Below the pieces are notes generated by a model. The model worked only from the letters and a program-made list of their open reading frames with translations, had not been told where the DNA came from and ran no database searches. Positions 34,625 through 43,487 of a stretch of 64,000 nucleotides of DNA are shown here, one piece after another. Within the stretch, counting starts at the first letter, position 1. Each line of letters begins with the position of its first letter. The DNA comes from Bacillus weihaiensis (GTDB taxonomy: Bacteria > Bacillota > Bacilli > Bacillales > Bacillaceae): assembly GCF_001889165.1 (NCBI RefSeq), contig NZ_CP016020.1:3694501-3758500 (forward strand), read 5' to 3'. The translations under genes and the position numbers were made by a program.

Positions 34625-35109
34625 ATGCAAGCAAAAACTTTTGAGTGGACTAAATCAAACTCGAAATCATATCATTCAACAAACAATGATTCTTACCAAG
34701 AGGTGTTAGATGTAAATAATTTCTTCTTTGAAGATGATGAATCAGGTTCTCAAGGCAGTAATTAAGTAAATGAAACTGAACAAATCTCTTCTGAAGCAAT
34801 TATTATTAGAGATTCTTGTGAGATTGAAGTATCTTCAACTGATACACAAGTAGCTGTTTCCTTACAGGTTGCTATTCAAGCTGCTATCGTACTAGTTATT
34901 AACCTAACAATGCTGATAGCGACCAAGCAGAAAAGATCACTCAACAACTTCTGCAGGAAGCTGATATTAAGCAATTAAACGAACAAAACCTAGTTATTGA
35001 AAACTCCAGAAATGTAAATATTACAACTACTGATATAGATGTTGCAGTCTCTCTTCAAGCTCTATTACAAGTCCTTGTTGCTTTAGTTGCTGACATTGAC
35101 CTTCTTTAA
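34625..35109 (+). pseudogene. cotX: CotX-like spore coat protein, broken
   Basis: Starts MQAKTFEWTKSNSKSYHSTN behind GGAGG. A stop (TAA, 34763-34765) interrupts it after 46 codons. The same frame then continues with the CotX hallmark ISSEAIIIRDSCEIEVSSTD and QVAVSLQVAIQAA. A one-base deletion near 34911 shifts the frame, after which QAEKITQQLLQEADIKQLNE and VNITTTDIDVAVSLQALLQ finish the duplicated CotX domain to a TAA at 35107. Two lesions make this a pseudogene. It once encoded an outer spore-coat protein. Confidence 0.88.
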
Positions 35110-35143
35110 ATATTAATATAAAAAATAGGCAGCCCTTAAATTA

Positions 35144-35181
35144 CCCCCGAATAGTAGAGACAAAAGTTGACTATTCGGGGG
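35144..35181. other. Long GC-rich hairpin, possible insertion-sequence end pair
   Basis: CCCCCGAATAGT and ACTATTCGGGGG are perfect inverted repeats 14 bases apart. CCCCCGAATAGTAGA-type ends are reminiscent of IS3/IS150-group termini, so this may be a collapsed remnant, but a stable hairpin terminator after cotX is equally possible. Confidence 0.45.
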
Positions 35182-35234
35182 GATTGACCTTTAAAAACTA
35201 AATAGATCAAGAACAGTGCTCTGATTGCTAAATT

Positions 35235-35267
35235 AAAAAAATCCTGCCGATATTCGCAGGATTTTTT
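35235..35267. terminator. Rho-independent terminator
   Basis: AAAAAAATCCTGC, loop CGATATTC, GCAGGATTTTTT: 7-bp stem plus A/T extension, active on either strand, between the cotX and recombinase remnants. Confidence 0.85.
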
Positions 35268-35342
35268 AGTATTAAATGTCCTATCTACTAAGTTCAATTA
35301 TTACTACAGAACTAATAAAGACAAAGCATCCGTGTGTATCAT

Positions 35343-35705
35343 TTAAGAAAAAGCTTGATCAATTGCATCTTCTAGGTTTGCTATTACATTATTTGTATAA
35401 CGTTTTGTTACATTAACATCTTTATGACCAACCAATTTCGCTATTGTATGAATATCAATACCTTTACCAACTTACTTCTGACAAAATGTATGGCGTATTT
35501 TGTGAGGATGAACATCATACTTCTGTAATATATACTGTACAGCCCTAGTAGTTATCCTTTTGTTAACACTTGAAACAATTAATGCTTCATTTGCTGTTTT
35601 AAGAGATTCTATATAATTACTTAGGTGTATACTAGCTTCCTTCGGTATTTCCCTTTCCGTTTCGGTCAAATTGAATTTCGCCATCGTCTGCGAAATTTCT
35701 TTCAT
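35343..35705 (-). pseudogene. Tyrosine recombinase, C-terminal fragment with internal stop
   Basis: Reads ITTRAVQYILQKYDVHPHKI then RHTFCQK, an in-frame TAA, and VGKGIDIHTIAKLVGHKDVN-VTKRYTN. These are the catalytic Arg/His box (HKIRHTF), the second His (LVGHKD) and the nucleophile Tyr (RYTN) of integrases. The N-terminal two thirds of the protein are missing. The style is that of TnpI/Xer-like recombinases of Bacillus transposons. Fragment plus stop means it is inactive. Confidence 0.85.
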
Positions 35706-35742
35706 AATCGCGTAGCGTCAAAAAGAAAAGGAGGTGAGAATT

Positions 35743-35871
35743 ATGGCAATCTATCATTTTTCAACACAGGTTATTTCAAGAATAAAAGGACAATCGGCTG
35801 TCGCTTCGGCTGCTTATCGTTCGGGTGAACGTTTAACAGATGAACGTACCGGTGAGGAAAAATTAAAGTAA
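35743..35871 (+). pseudogene. MobA/MobL relaxase, N-terminal remnant
   Basis: MAIYHFSTQVISRIKGQSAV then ASAAYRSGERLTDERTGEEK: the unmistakable start of MobA/MobL plasmid mobilisation relaxases, with a good ribosome site (GGAGGTGAG). The protein is cut after 42 residues, where a dispersed repeat begins, so the metal-binding and most catalytic parts are gone. Evidence of a former mobilisable element. Confidence 0.88.
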
Positions 35872-35924
35872 ACGGTAATAGTCATCTAAGAAGAAAGTTT
35901 TGGCTAACATTGACTTGAGGGTGA
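35867..35924 (+). repeat. Dispersed sequence, copy 2 (partner at 8324)
   Basis: Begins at the last codons of the relaxase remnant and shares ordered blocks with 8324-8382 (AGTAAAC, ATCTAAG, TTTTGGC, ACTTGA). The junction is where the relaxase homology ends, so this sequence marks the break point. Confidence 0.6.
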
Positions 35925-36013
35925 TTTTTTCGCCTTATTCTAGACAGAAAACCCAGTAGAAAAGGCTTAGCTTGTCAATTTTAAAGGCAAGACATTGTTG
36001 CTTTTTATTAAGT

Positions 36014-36979
36014 TTACTGTAGGTAGTGTGCATGTAACCAAGTCTCTAATTCTTCCTTTAGCTGTGGATGAATTGGGTACTTTTCTGCTGATTTGTATTG
36101 TTTCTTGATGGAGAGGACGGATTTATCTCCCGTAAATTCTTTTAGCATGTGATCCATGTTAGGAATGATTACTGTTTTTGCATTTGACTTTCCTAACTGA
36201 TCAATACGAGTTAGATTTTCACAATGAGCCTGTACGTCCTTTTCACCTGTAATAGCCAAGATAGGTGCTTCCATTTTATTTAAGGCTTGAAGTATTTTTT
36301 CTGTTGTGTACGCGTAATGCTCTCTAAACCATTTAGCAGGAATTTTTTGCATGGAGATTCTCATCATATCTTTGTCATTTGTATACAGCTTTTTCTCAAA
36401 CTTTGTGAATTGCTTTTTAAGCTTTTCTTCATTTAAAACAAGTCTTAAAAGTAAACCTTTTATACCTTTTAAATGTTTTATTTCCTCTAGTATTTGTAGA
36501 TTCTGATAGTACTGCGATTCTTTTATGTTGGCTGCTGCCCCTCCAAGTAGGATAAGCCCTCCTAGTTGTTCAGTTTCACTCACCTTTGTTGCGAGTATGC
36601 ATCCCTCTGAATGACCAAGTAAGATAATCTGATTTTCATCCACTAAAGGATGTTTTTTCAAAAAACGCACCATACAGCTGACATCTGAGACTAAGTCGTG
36701 CATCCCACCTTTAGTTGGATCTCCTTCACTTTCACCCACAGATCGTTTGTCATAACGTAAGCTAATAAATCCTAAATCCGTTACGAAATGAGCAATCTCT
36801 TTATAAAGGTTCGACTCAATTTTCGGCTTTTTCATATTGCCATCTCGATCAGAACCTCCTGACCCATTAATCATAATAATTGCAGGAAACTTCTGTTGAT
36901 CCTTATTTGGGATGGCCAATGTTCCTTTAAGTGTTATTCCGTTATGTACTGAAAAAACTTCTTCTATCCATGTATTCAA
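36014..36979 (-). CDS. Alpha/beta hydrolase (dienelactone hydrolase / acyl-peptidase-like)
   Basis: 321 residues. Oxyanion region MINGSGGSDRDG, conserved SLRYDKRSVGES, nucleophile elbow LLGHSEGCIL (Ser near 129), Asp in ILAITGEKDVQ, His in IPNMDHMLKEF. No signal peptide, so it is cytoplasmic. It probably cleaves an ester or short peptide; the substrate is unknown. AGGAG lies 13 bases before the ATG, a little far. A perfect 8-bp inverted repeat upstream (36996-37015) could be its operator. Confidence 0.85.
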   Translation of the reverse strand: MNTWIEEVFSVHNGITLKGTLAIPNKDQQKFPAIIMINGSGGSDRDGNMKKPKIESNLYKEIAHFVTDLGFISLRYDKRSVGESEGDPTKGGMHDLVSDVSCMVRFLKKHPLVDENQIILLGHSEGCILATKVSETEQLGGLILLGGAAANIKESQYYQNLQILEEIKHLKGIKGLLLRLVLNEEKLKKQFTKFEKKLYTNDKDMMRISMQKIPAKWFREHYAYTTEKILQALNKMEAPILAITGEKDVQAHCENLTRIDQLGKSNAKTVIIPNMDHMLKEFTGDKSVLSIKKQYKSAEKYPIHPQLKEELETWLHAHYLQ

Positions 36980-36995
36980 TTTTACCAGCTCCTAT

Positions 36996-37015
36996 TATTA
37001 TCATTATTGATAATA
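36996..37015. promoter_or_regulatory. Inverted repeat, possible operator of the hydrolase gene
   Basis: TATTATCA-TTAT-TGATAATA, 8-bp arms. Made of the same half sites (TGATAAT/ATTATCA) as Fur boxes but in the opposite arrangement. Lies 17 bases upstream of the start codon. Confidence 0.35.
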
Positions 37016-37107
37016 ATATCATTTTTTCACAAAACATCTACTGTATTCTCATGAATTTTTCCGACAAAAAAAGCCCCTCTTGTCAATGAGTGGCTAGTAG
37101 CTACGAC

Positions 37108-37338
37108 TTAATCTTCATCCTTCACATCTGGATCTTCAGGAATCGGTTCCTTTAAGTAGTCGTTGATCCATTCTTTATACTTTTCTAGTTGTTCAAAATG
37201 TGTCGTGAATTGATCTTTATTCACTAAGTACTGTTCTCCATCAAAGAGGGCTCTAATCTTTTTTTCTAAAATTAGCGCTCTTACTTGTTCTTCTGGTATA
37301 GATAAATATTCTGCTGTTTCAGCTACTGTTAAGTACAT
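37108..37338 (-). CDS. Small excisionase-type helix-turn-helix protein
   Basis: About 76 residues. MYLTVAETAEYLSIPEEQVR is the classic HTH_17/Xis-like DNA-binding start, followed by a winged stretch (IRALFDGEQYLVNKDQF) and an acidic tail (PIPEDPDVKDED). Two adjacent ATGs; the inner has better spacing to AGGTG. Such proteins are common as stand-alone regulators in Bacillus, not only with phages. Target unknown. Confidence 0.8.
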   Translation of the reverse strand: MYLTVAETAEYLSIPEEQVRALILEKKIRALFDGEQYLVNKDQFTTHFEQLEKYKEWINDYLKEPIPEDPDVKDED

Positions 37339-37570
37339 CATGTCACCTGTTCTTCAAATTTTTAGATATGGCTTGTTGCTTCCCTAAAAAGTTTTCTCTC
37401 TGTAGGGGGCTCCTCTTTTCTTCCTGACCTTGGTAGTACATGTGAATGCTGACTATTTTCTTTAACCTTCGAGGCTATTTAGTGTACTAATCATCTTAAC
37501 TCATTCACTCGGCCTACACTCCATCTATCCTTATTATGCAGTTCTAGGAGAAGAAAAACAATGATACAGC

Positions 37571-37602
37571 AAAAGAGACTGACTCAAACCGAGTACAGTC
37601 TC
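37571..37602 (-). terminator. Terminator of the PTS gene
   Basis: GAGACTG-ACTC / GAGT-A-CAGTCTC stem with AAAA on its left (T run on the minus strand), 12 bases past the PTS stop. Confidence 0.8.
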
Positions 37603-37614
37603 CACATCTGCTTT

Positions 37615-39531
37615 TTATGATTGAATTTCTCTTAAGAGTTCATATGCTGCTTCCTTCGTTCTTACCGCTAATAGTTGATTACGATAGTCGTCGTCCATTA
37701 ATTTACGAGAAAGCATTTGAAGGATTTTTAGGTGTGCATCACCCTGTGCTGATTTTGGCACAGCAATCATAAAGATTAACTTCGCTTCTGAACCGTCCAA
37801 GCTTTTCCAGTCAACTCCGTCTTGTTTTATTCCAAAGAAGACGGTTGGCTTTACAACAGCATCAGATTTACCATGTGGAATTGCGATATTCATCCCAATC
37901 CCTGTTGAGCTTTGTTCTTCACGGTCTATAATGGCTTGTGTAAAATCTGACTTTGATGAAAGTCTACCAGATTTATAGAGTTTTTCGATCATATCTTCAA
38001 TGATTTCATCTCTTGTGTTTCCTTTTAGTTGAACATCAATGAAGTCTGTGTGTGTAATCTCCGTTATATTTGTCACTTCACTCGATGGCTCTGAGCTTAC
38101 AGATGGAGTGAGCTGTTCTTGCCCCTTTTTTATCTCGCTAGAAGCTTCCACATTTTTTTTCAAAAGATTTACTAATAATGCTGTGACAAAGGAACCTACT
38201 ATAATAGCGATAAAGAACATGAGGACGTTGTCAACAGCACCAAGTACGGCAACAATAGGTCCTCCATGTGCCACTCTGTCTCCAACCTGGCCAATCATCG
38301 CGATGACAGCACCTGTCATCGAACCAACCATGATACTTGGAATGACACGTAGCGGATCTTGAGCAGCGAATGGTATCGCACCTTCTGTAATTCCGAATAA
38401 TCCCATCGTGAAGGAAGCTTTTCCTGCTTCACGTTCAGCTGGCTGGAATTTCTTTCGACTTAAAAATGTGGCAATTCCCATACCGATTGGTGGGATACAG
38501 ATCGCTGCGGCGATTGGACCCATAATTTCATAATTTCCTTCTCCAATCATGGCTGAACCGAATAAGAACGCTACCTTGTTCACTGGTCCACCCATATCAA
38601 ATGAAATCATCGCACCAAGTATGAGTGCTAAAAGAATAGAACTAGTTCCTTGCATACTCGCTAACCATGCTGTTAACGATACAAAAACCTGTGCAACAGG
38701 TGCACCTAAAATGTAAATAAACACGAGCCCTACCAATAAAGAAGCAAGAACGGGAATAATGATAATAGGCATAATTGGTTGAACTGCTTTTGGTACCTTT
38801 ATTTTTTTGATAGCAAGTGCAAGATAACCCGCTAAGAAACCTGCAATAATTCCTCCGATAAAGCCAGCTCCAGCTTCACTATCATAAAAGCTTCCATTTG
38901 CTGCGATGTATCCTCCTACCATACCGGGTGCTAAACCAGGTCGATCGGCAATACTGTAGGAAATAAAACCAGCTAAGATTGGAATCATAAATGTGAAGGA
39001 AGCTGCACCTAATCCCTCAATTTTCTTCCAAAATGAATCATCCGGTATTTTTAATCCCTGTTCCGTCGGTACACCACCTACTGTTAAAGCGATTGCAATT
39101 AGTAGACCACCAATCACGATGAACGGAATCATATAGGATACACCATTCATTAAATGACGATAAATTGGATTTTGCTTCGTTTCCTTTGCGCCTTCCTCAC
39201 TTTGAGAGGTTGTTCCTTTGTACTCCTGTACTTCCCCATTTAGATGTTTTTTGATGAGTTCCTCAGGTTTTCTTATTCCTTCTTGAACTCCAACGACAAG
39301 TAGTTTTTTTCCTGAAAATCGATCTTTATTTACCGTTTTATCAGCAGCAATGATAATGCCATCTGCTTCCCTGATTTCTTTTGCCGTAAATTCATTTTCT
39401 ACTCCTATTGATCCTTGCGTTTCTACCTTCATGGAAACGCCAAGCTTATCTGCTGCCTTCTGAAGATTTTCAGCAGCCATATACGTATGTGCAATGCCAT
39501 TAGGACACGATGTAATCGCTAACAATTTCAT
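37615..39531 (-). CDS. Fructose-family PTS permease, EIIBCA fusion
   Basis: 638 residues. Domain order B-C-A: EIIB with phospho-Cys in AITSCPNGIAHTYMAAENL (residue about 8), a linker, EIIC with about nine helices (SYMIPFIVIGGLLIAIAL onwards), and EIIA with phospho-His in AIPHGKSDAVVKP near 555. Takes up and phosphorylates fructose or a related sugar (mannosyl-glycerate-type members look alike). No fruK/fruR neighbours; the PRD regulator at 41-43 kb, 1.9 kb away, is the likely controller. ATG 39531 is 6 bases from AAAGGAGG. A cre-like site precedes the gene. Confidence 0.93.
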   Translation of the reverse strand: MKLLAITSCPNGIAHTYMAAENLQKAADKLGVSMKVETQGSIGVENEFTAKEIREADGIIIAADKTVNKDRFSGKKLLVVGVQEGIRKPEELIKKHLNGEVQEYKGTTSQSEEGAKETKQNPIYRHLMNGVSYMIPFIVIGGLLIAIALTVGGVPTEQGLKIPDDSFWKKIEGLGAASFTFMIPILAGFISYSIADRPGLAPGMVGGYIAANGSFYDSEAGAGFIGGIIAGFLAGYLALAIKKIKVPKAVQPIMPIIIIPVLASLLVGLVFIYILGAPVAQVFVSLTAWLASMQGTSSILLALILGAMISFDMGGPVNKVAFLFGSAMIGEGNYEIMGPIAAAICIPPIGMGIATFLSRKKFQPAEREAGKASFTMGLFGITEGAIPFAAQDPLRVIPSIMVGSMTGAVIAMIGQVGDRVAHGGPIVAVLGAVDNVLMFFIAIIVGSFVTALLVNLLKKNVEASSEIKKGQEQLTPSVSSEPSSEVTNITEITHTDFIDVQLKGNTRDEIIEDMIEKLYKSGRLSSKSDFTQAIIDREEQSSTGIGMNIAIPHGKSDAVVKPTVFFGIKQDGVDWKSLDGSEAKLIFMIAVPKSAQGDAHLKILQMLSRKLMDDDYRNQLLAVRTKEAAYELLREIQS

Positions 39532-39555
39532 TTTAATTCCTCCTTTAAGCAATGA

Positions 39556-39570
39556 TTGAACCGCTTACAT
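39556..39570 (-). promoter_or_regulatory. Probable CcpA binding site (cre)
   Basis: Minus strand ATGTAAGCGGTTCAA fits the consensus WTGNAANCGNWNNCW in all but one position. Placed 25-39 bases before the PTS start codon, suiting catabolite repression. Confidence 0.5.
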
Positions 39571-39979
39571 ACATCATACCTCCTGTGTTCGAAGATTAAT
39601 TTTTTATTTTTACCGTAGTTCCGGAAAATGTGGATTATATGGTTAAGCTGTACATATTCATACTAAATCGTGAAGGAATTGATAGAGTAAATGAAGATAG
39701 GGAATTAAGGTATCGATGAAGAGGAATTTTACGCTAATCTAATAGGTTTAGAGGCTATTTTAAGGTAAAGAAAAAAGAGGAGATTTATAAAGTAAGTAGT
39801 TCAGATAACGTGGAGAAAACTTAAAATCACTGACCCAAAAACATACGTTTCCGCAGCTTGAATAGCAAGTGAATTAACAATACAATTAACACACAATAAA
39901 AAGCTTGGGATATCCTAAGCTTTTTGTTGTTGAATGTGTTGTTCTTATTCAGTTAAGGGTGCGTTAGTACAACAAGAAA
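39571..39979. other. Intergenic stretch with one terminator-like hairpin
   Basis: No supported gene. AAAAAGCTT...AAGCTTTTT at 39898-39925 is a bidirectional terminator-like stem, close to the end of the tiny minus-strand frame at 39980. Confidence 0.45.
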
Positions 39980-40060
39980 CTATGCCATTATATAATCAAA
40001 AATAATACCAAATAGGATTAGCCCAACACCAATCGTAATATGAACCTTTTTTTCATTCAC
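39980..40060 (-). CDS. Possible 26-residue membrane peptide
   Basis: Starting at GTG: VNEKKVHITIGVGLILFGII then FDYIMA. One hydrophobic helix with a charged start, and a terminator-like hairpin follows 55 bases on. The ribosome site is weak, so this may be a chance frame. Confidence 0.35.
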   Translation of the reverse strand: MNEKKVHITIGVGLILFGIIFDYIMA

Positions 40061-40234
40061 ATTTGTTTTCTCTTAGTATGTCTATTACTTATAATGTTCA
40101 TATATTAGTGGGAAAATGACATTATTTTAGATTAAATGTGCTCAATGCAACAAGATAGAGGGACTTATAATGGTGAGAAATTTAAGACCTATGTTCTAAT
40201 CATAGGGCCAACATATAAATTAGTTATACAATAC

Positions 40235-40822
40235 TCAGAGTAAATCATCATCTAACCAAATTTCAACATCGTCTAAATCTATAGAGTTCTCTTCTTCATT
40301 ATTTTTATTAATTTGTAAGGAATTTAAGAAATCCATAAAACTATTATTTAACAACTCTAAGTTATGAAAGTAATTGTTTATATCTTCTTCAGAATTAGTA
40401 ATCATTTTTATAGCTTCTAACTCTTCCTCGTGATTCCAAAGATAAACAAATCCTAACAATTCTCTTGATACCCCTAAACAAATCTGATCACCACCTGGAC
40501 GTTCACCAATAGGTATTAATGACTCTGGCATTCTGTATAAAAATTTTTCTAACTGATCAAAAAGGTTATCATCTCCATCTAAAACATACAGTTCGTTTAT
40601 CAAAATTTTATTATCTTTAAATTGTAAAAATACCTCTTCTTCGAAAAAACCTTTACTGCAATGAATAAGGAAAGTTTTGTAACTTTCATCAAGTAATAAA
40701 TTATACTTACTCTCAATTTCTCTTATATCAACCGTTTTTGCTTTATATTTGCCATCTTCAGATTTAGACAAATGTAATTTTTCAATTAATGATATAATGT
40801 TTCTTTTGTAGTCGCTCTCCAT
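40235..40822 (-). CDS. SMI1/KNR4 family protein, probable toxin-immunity protein
   Basis: 195 residues. Family features: an N-terminal helix with IREIESKYNLLLDESYKTFL, then IPIGERPGGDQICLGV and the aspartate/tryptophan-rich YLWNHEEE, with an acidic C-terminus (DVEIWLDDDLL). SMI1 proteins commonly neutralise polymorphic nuclease toxins. Directly upstream and touching (TAA-A-ATG) is the tail of a HNH-type toxin gene, whose last codons contain the ribosome site GAGGAGG. The order toxin then immunity is the classic one. The immunity gene seems to have outlived its toxin. Confidence 0.85.
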   Translation of the reverse strand: MESDYKRNIISLIEKLHLSKSEDGKYKAKTVDIREIESKYNLLLDESYKTFLIHCSKGFFEEEVFLQFKDNKILINELYVLDGDDNLFDQLEKFLYRMPESLIPIGERPGGDQICLGVSRELLGFVYLWNHEEELEAIKMITNSEEDINNYFHNLELLNNSFMDFLNSLQINKNNEEENSIDLDDVEIWLDDDLL

Positions 40823-40823
40823 T

Positions 40824-40940
40824 TTAATAACCTCCTCTTAGATCAGATGCAGCTCCTATATGCGGAATATTATTGTGCAATTTTGTTGGGACTAATTGAA
40901 TTGTATCGTTACTTGCATGATGAGGCGTTAATCCATATCC
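40824..40940 (-). pseudogene. C-terminal tail of a nuclease toxin (HNH/LHH type)
   Basis: 38 codons after an in-frame TGA read GYGLTPHHASNDTIQLVPTK then LHNNIPHIGAASDLRGGY. This is the typical end of bacterial HNH toxins ('HH...MQLVP..lH..v.HtGg'). The Cys/His-rich core and the delivery domains are missing upstream, so only the end remains. Its overlap with the SMI1 gene identifies the pair. Confidence 0.7.
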
Positions 40941-41147
40941 TCAAATTACTCCTCCTTTATTACACAATCCTACCCGTTAGCCATCCATGAAACAGAGCTT
41001 CACCACAAAAATGAAAGTTTATTACATTCTTTCATGGTAGTTGCAGAACTAAATTTTCATAATCTTTAAGTTTATTTCACCACATAATGTAATAAATCCT
41101 TGGTTTTTCTCGCAACGGAATGATATTCACATATCAATTCACAAGTA

Positions 41148-41211
41148 AAATAGCACCCTAATTCGCCCAAGGACAATAGTCATTGTCGCGTTGTTTTTAC
41201 GGGTGCTATTT
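41148..41211. terminator. Two-tier hairpin, probable bidirectional terminator
   Basis: Outer arms AAATAGCACCC / GGGTGCTATTT and an inner GACAAT-AGTC-ATTGTC stem. Sits between the PRD regulator end (41385) and the toxin remnant; larger than an ordinary terminator. Confidence 0.55.
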
Positions 41212-41384
41212 CTTATGTTATTTTGTTGTTTTTTTCTTATTAAACGCCGATATATCAATACAAACGGTTCTGCTAGTTACTGTACTAAAAGGTATGCTAA
41301 TTTATATGCCATTTACGATGTTTCTCCACAAAAACTGAACTACTTATTTATAAAGAATATCCTTTAAAATCTTCTCCCATATCC

Positions 41385-43310
41385 TTACTTACCATTCAAC
41401 AATTCACAAAATCCTTCAAACGTTTCTTCACTGACAAGCTTTTCAATCAGGACCGGATCCTGGCTAATGTTTGATAACTCTTTGAATAACGCTTTTGTTT
41501 CCTTATGAGTATACTGGGGCATAGCAATCAAGAAGAGGAGTGACACCATTTCATTTCCCCACTCTAATGGATCTTGACATGTTGCTATAGCAATGACCGG
41601 CTTTCTAATTAGGGTTGGATCTCCATGTGGTATGCTCACCCTAAATCCAATCGCTGTACTTGATGCTCTTTCACGAGCAATCGCACTTTGGGCATATTCC
41701 TTTGTTACATAGCCTTTCTCATACATCACGTTGCAAATGTCTTCAATGGCTTTATATCGATGTGTATAGGCTTGCTTGGCAAAAAAGAGATCTTCCTTTA
41801 CGAGTGTTGAGAGAACAGATCGTTTTTTCTCTACGTTGTAGTCTTTTACCATATCCTTTACCTTATTTTGGTCCTCTTCGTCAAACAATGGGTTAATCAC
41901 AACGTAAGGAATGTGGCTATTAGGCAGATCAACGGTTGAGATAATAAAATCCACATGATGATTTTTCAAGAATTCCTTTAGCTCTGCCTTAGCAATACAG
42001 CCTACAACATCCAGTCCCTCTACTTTTTCCTCTGTACGAACTTGGAGTAGCCGACTCATTCCAATCCCTAGGTGACAAACGATAATAACTTGAGGAAGAA
42101 CGGTTTTCCTTCCCTGCATTCGTTCGACCGATGCTTGAAAATGAATGGTAAGATAGGCAGCTTCCTCTTCAGGTATGATGAGCTTGTATACTTTACTCAT
42201 GTCAAAAAGAACAGACATAATGCCATTAAATAAATAAGGATATTTTCGCTTAATATCATCTAGTAGTGGGTTCTTCATTGAAAGACCATATGTAATCCGA
42301 TTAACCGCTGAATATAAGTGGAGGAACAAGCCTTCACTTAACGCAGCATCTTTTTGAAATTCAATTCCAGTGTTCTCTGCGACGCCATTCACTAAGTCTC
42401 TCATGATCACTTGAAGATTCTGAGGACTAGGCGTAGAAACGGGATGTTCTGTATATCGTCTTTTTGCTCCAATTAATTGTAAGGTAAAATACGCAATTTC
42501 TTGCTCTGGGAAAAATATTACGAAGGGGATTTCAAATTTCTTCAATAGCTTTTTTGACCATTCGAACTCATCTCTTTCTTTTACCCCTTTCATGCTTATC
42601 TCAGAATAAGAGATAGTATGCCCTAGCTTTAACCGCCTTACCGCGACTAGGATATGAAGGATAAGTCTTTCGTTCGTTTCATCCGTATAAAAGAGAGAAT
42701 GAGACTGTTGAAGCTTTACCAGTTCTTCCTCTACAATCTGAATTTCATAAGGTGAAAAAGTCTCCTTTAAGTAGGATGGATGATCTTTTTTCTTTCGAAT
42801 TAGGAGGGATAGATTTGCTAAACATCTTCTTTTATCTACTTCTGAGCCTGTAATATAAAGACCAACCTTTTGCTTGACTACAAGTTCTAGATCAAACGTT
42901 TTTAGCCACTTTTCAATTCGCTCAAGATCACTCTTTAACACCTGGTGACTCACAAATAATTTCTTTGCTACATAGTGAAGGGTTAGTGGCTTTTTACTCA
43001 TTAAGAGCTCATATGTGATGTCCAACATCCGAATTTGCTCTTCATCATTATCTGAGTTAAGAGTTGTTAGCTGAAATTCAGAATATAAACGATGCTCATC
43101 CTCTTTTTCTACTACAATAAATACTCCTAGCCCTGGTTTGCGAATGAGAGTTGTTTTCTCAAATTTATCTAAAATCGTTTCAATGCTCTTCAAGTCATTC
43201 CGTACTGTCTTCTCTGAACACCCCATTTTATTTGCTATTTCATCTACTAGAATGGGCTGTCCTTGATTTTTCAACAACTGAATGACGATTTCTCTTTGTC
43301 GGTTATTCAT
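41385..43310 (-). CDS. PRD-containing transcription activator with PTS EIIB and EIIA domains (ManR/MtlR/LicR type)
   Basis: 641 residues. N-terminal HTH_11 (MNNRQREIVIQLLKNQGQPI; MGCSEKTVRNDL), a second HTH (TLHYVAKKLFVSHQVLKSDL), two PTS-regulation domains (about 190-400), an EIIB-like domain with Cys in VIVCHLGIGMSRLLQV and an EIIA-2 domain with His in SIPHGDPTLIRKP. Phosphorylation by HPr and PTS permeases switches such activators. It probably controls the PTS gene at 37.6-39.5 kb, although a toxin-immunity remnant now lies between. ATG 43310 is 5 bases behind AGGTGAT; a GTG three codons earlier overlaps it. Confidence 0.9.
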   Translation of the reverse strand: MNNRQREIVIQLLKNQGQPILVDEIANKMGCSEKTVRNDLKSIETILDKFEKTTLIRKPGLGVFIVVEKEDEHRLYSEFQLTTLNSDNDEEQIRMLDITYELLMSKKPLTLHYVAKKLFVSHQVLKSDLERIEKWLKTFDLELVVKQKVGLYITGSEVDKRRCLANLSLLIRKKKDHPSYLKETFSPYEIQIVEEELVKLQQSHSLFYTDETNERLILHILVAVRRLKLGHTISYSEISMKGVKERDEFEWSKKLLKKFEIPFVIFFPEQEIAYFTLQLIGAKRRYTEHPVSTPSPQNLQVIMRDLVNGVAENTGIEFQKDAALSEGLFLHLYSAVNRITYGLSMKNPLLDDIKRKYPYLFNGIMSVLFDMSKVYKLIIPEEEAAYLTIHFQASVERMQGRKTVLPQVIIVCHLGIGMSRLLQVRTEEKVEGLDVVGCIAKAELKEFLKNHHVDFIISTVDLPNSHIPYVVINPLFDEEDQNKVKDMVKDYNVEKKRSVLSTLVKEDLFFAKQAYTHRYKAIEDICNVMYEKGYVTKEYAQSAIARERASSTAIGFRVSIPHGDPTLIRKPVIAIATCQDPLEWGNEMVSLLFLIAMPQYTHKETKALFKELSNISQDPVLIEKLVSEETFEGFCELLNGK

Positions 43311-43487
43311 TCTTATCACCTACTTTGTCTCTACTACCTTTCTATCATACCATTCTTTCATGTCCTCTTAATGGTCTGGATTTCTCTTTACACCTTACAT
43401 CTATTGCATATTACGTAACTGTGCATTATAATGAATTACAATAACTTACATTTACTTATAAATACTTACGAAAAGGGGTGAGTTATT

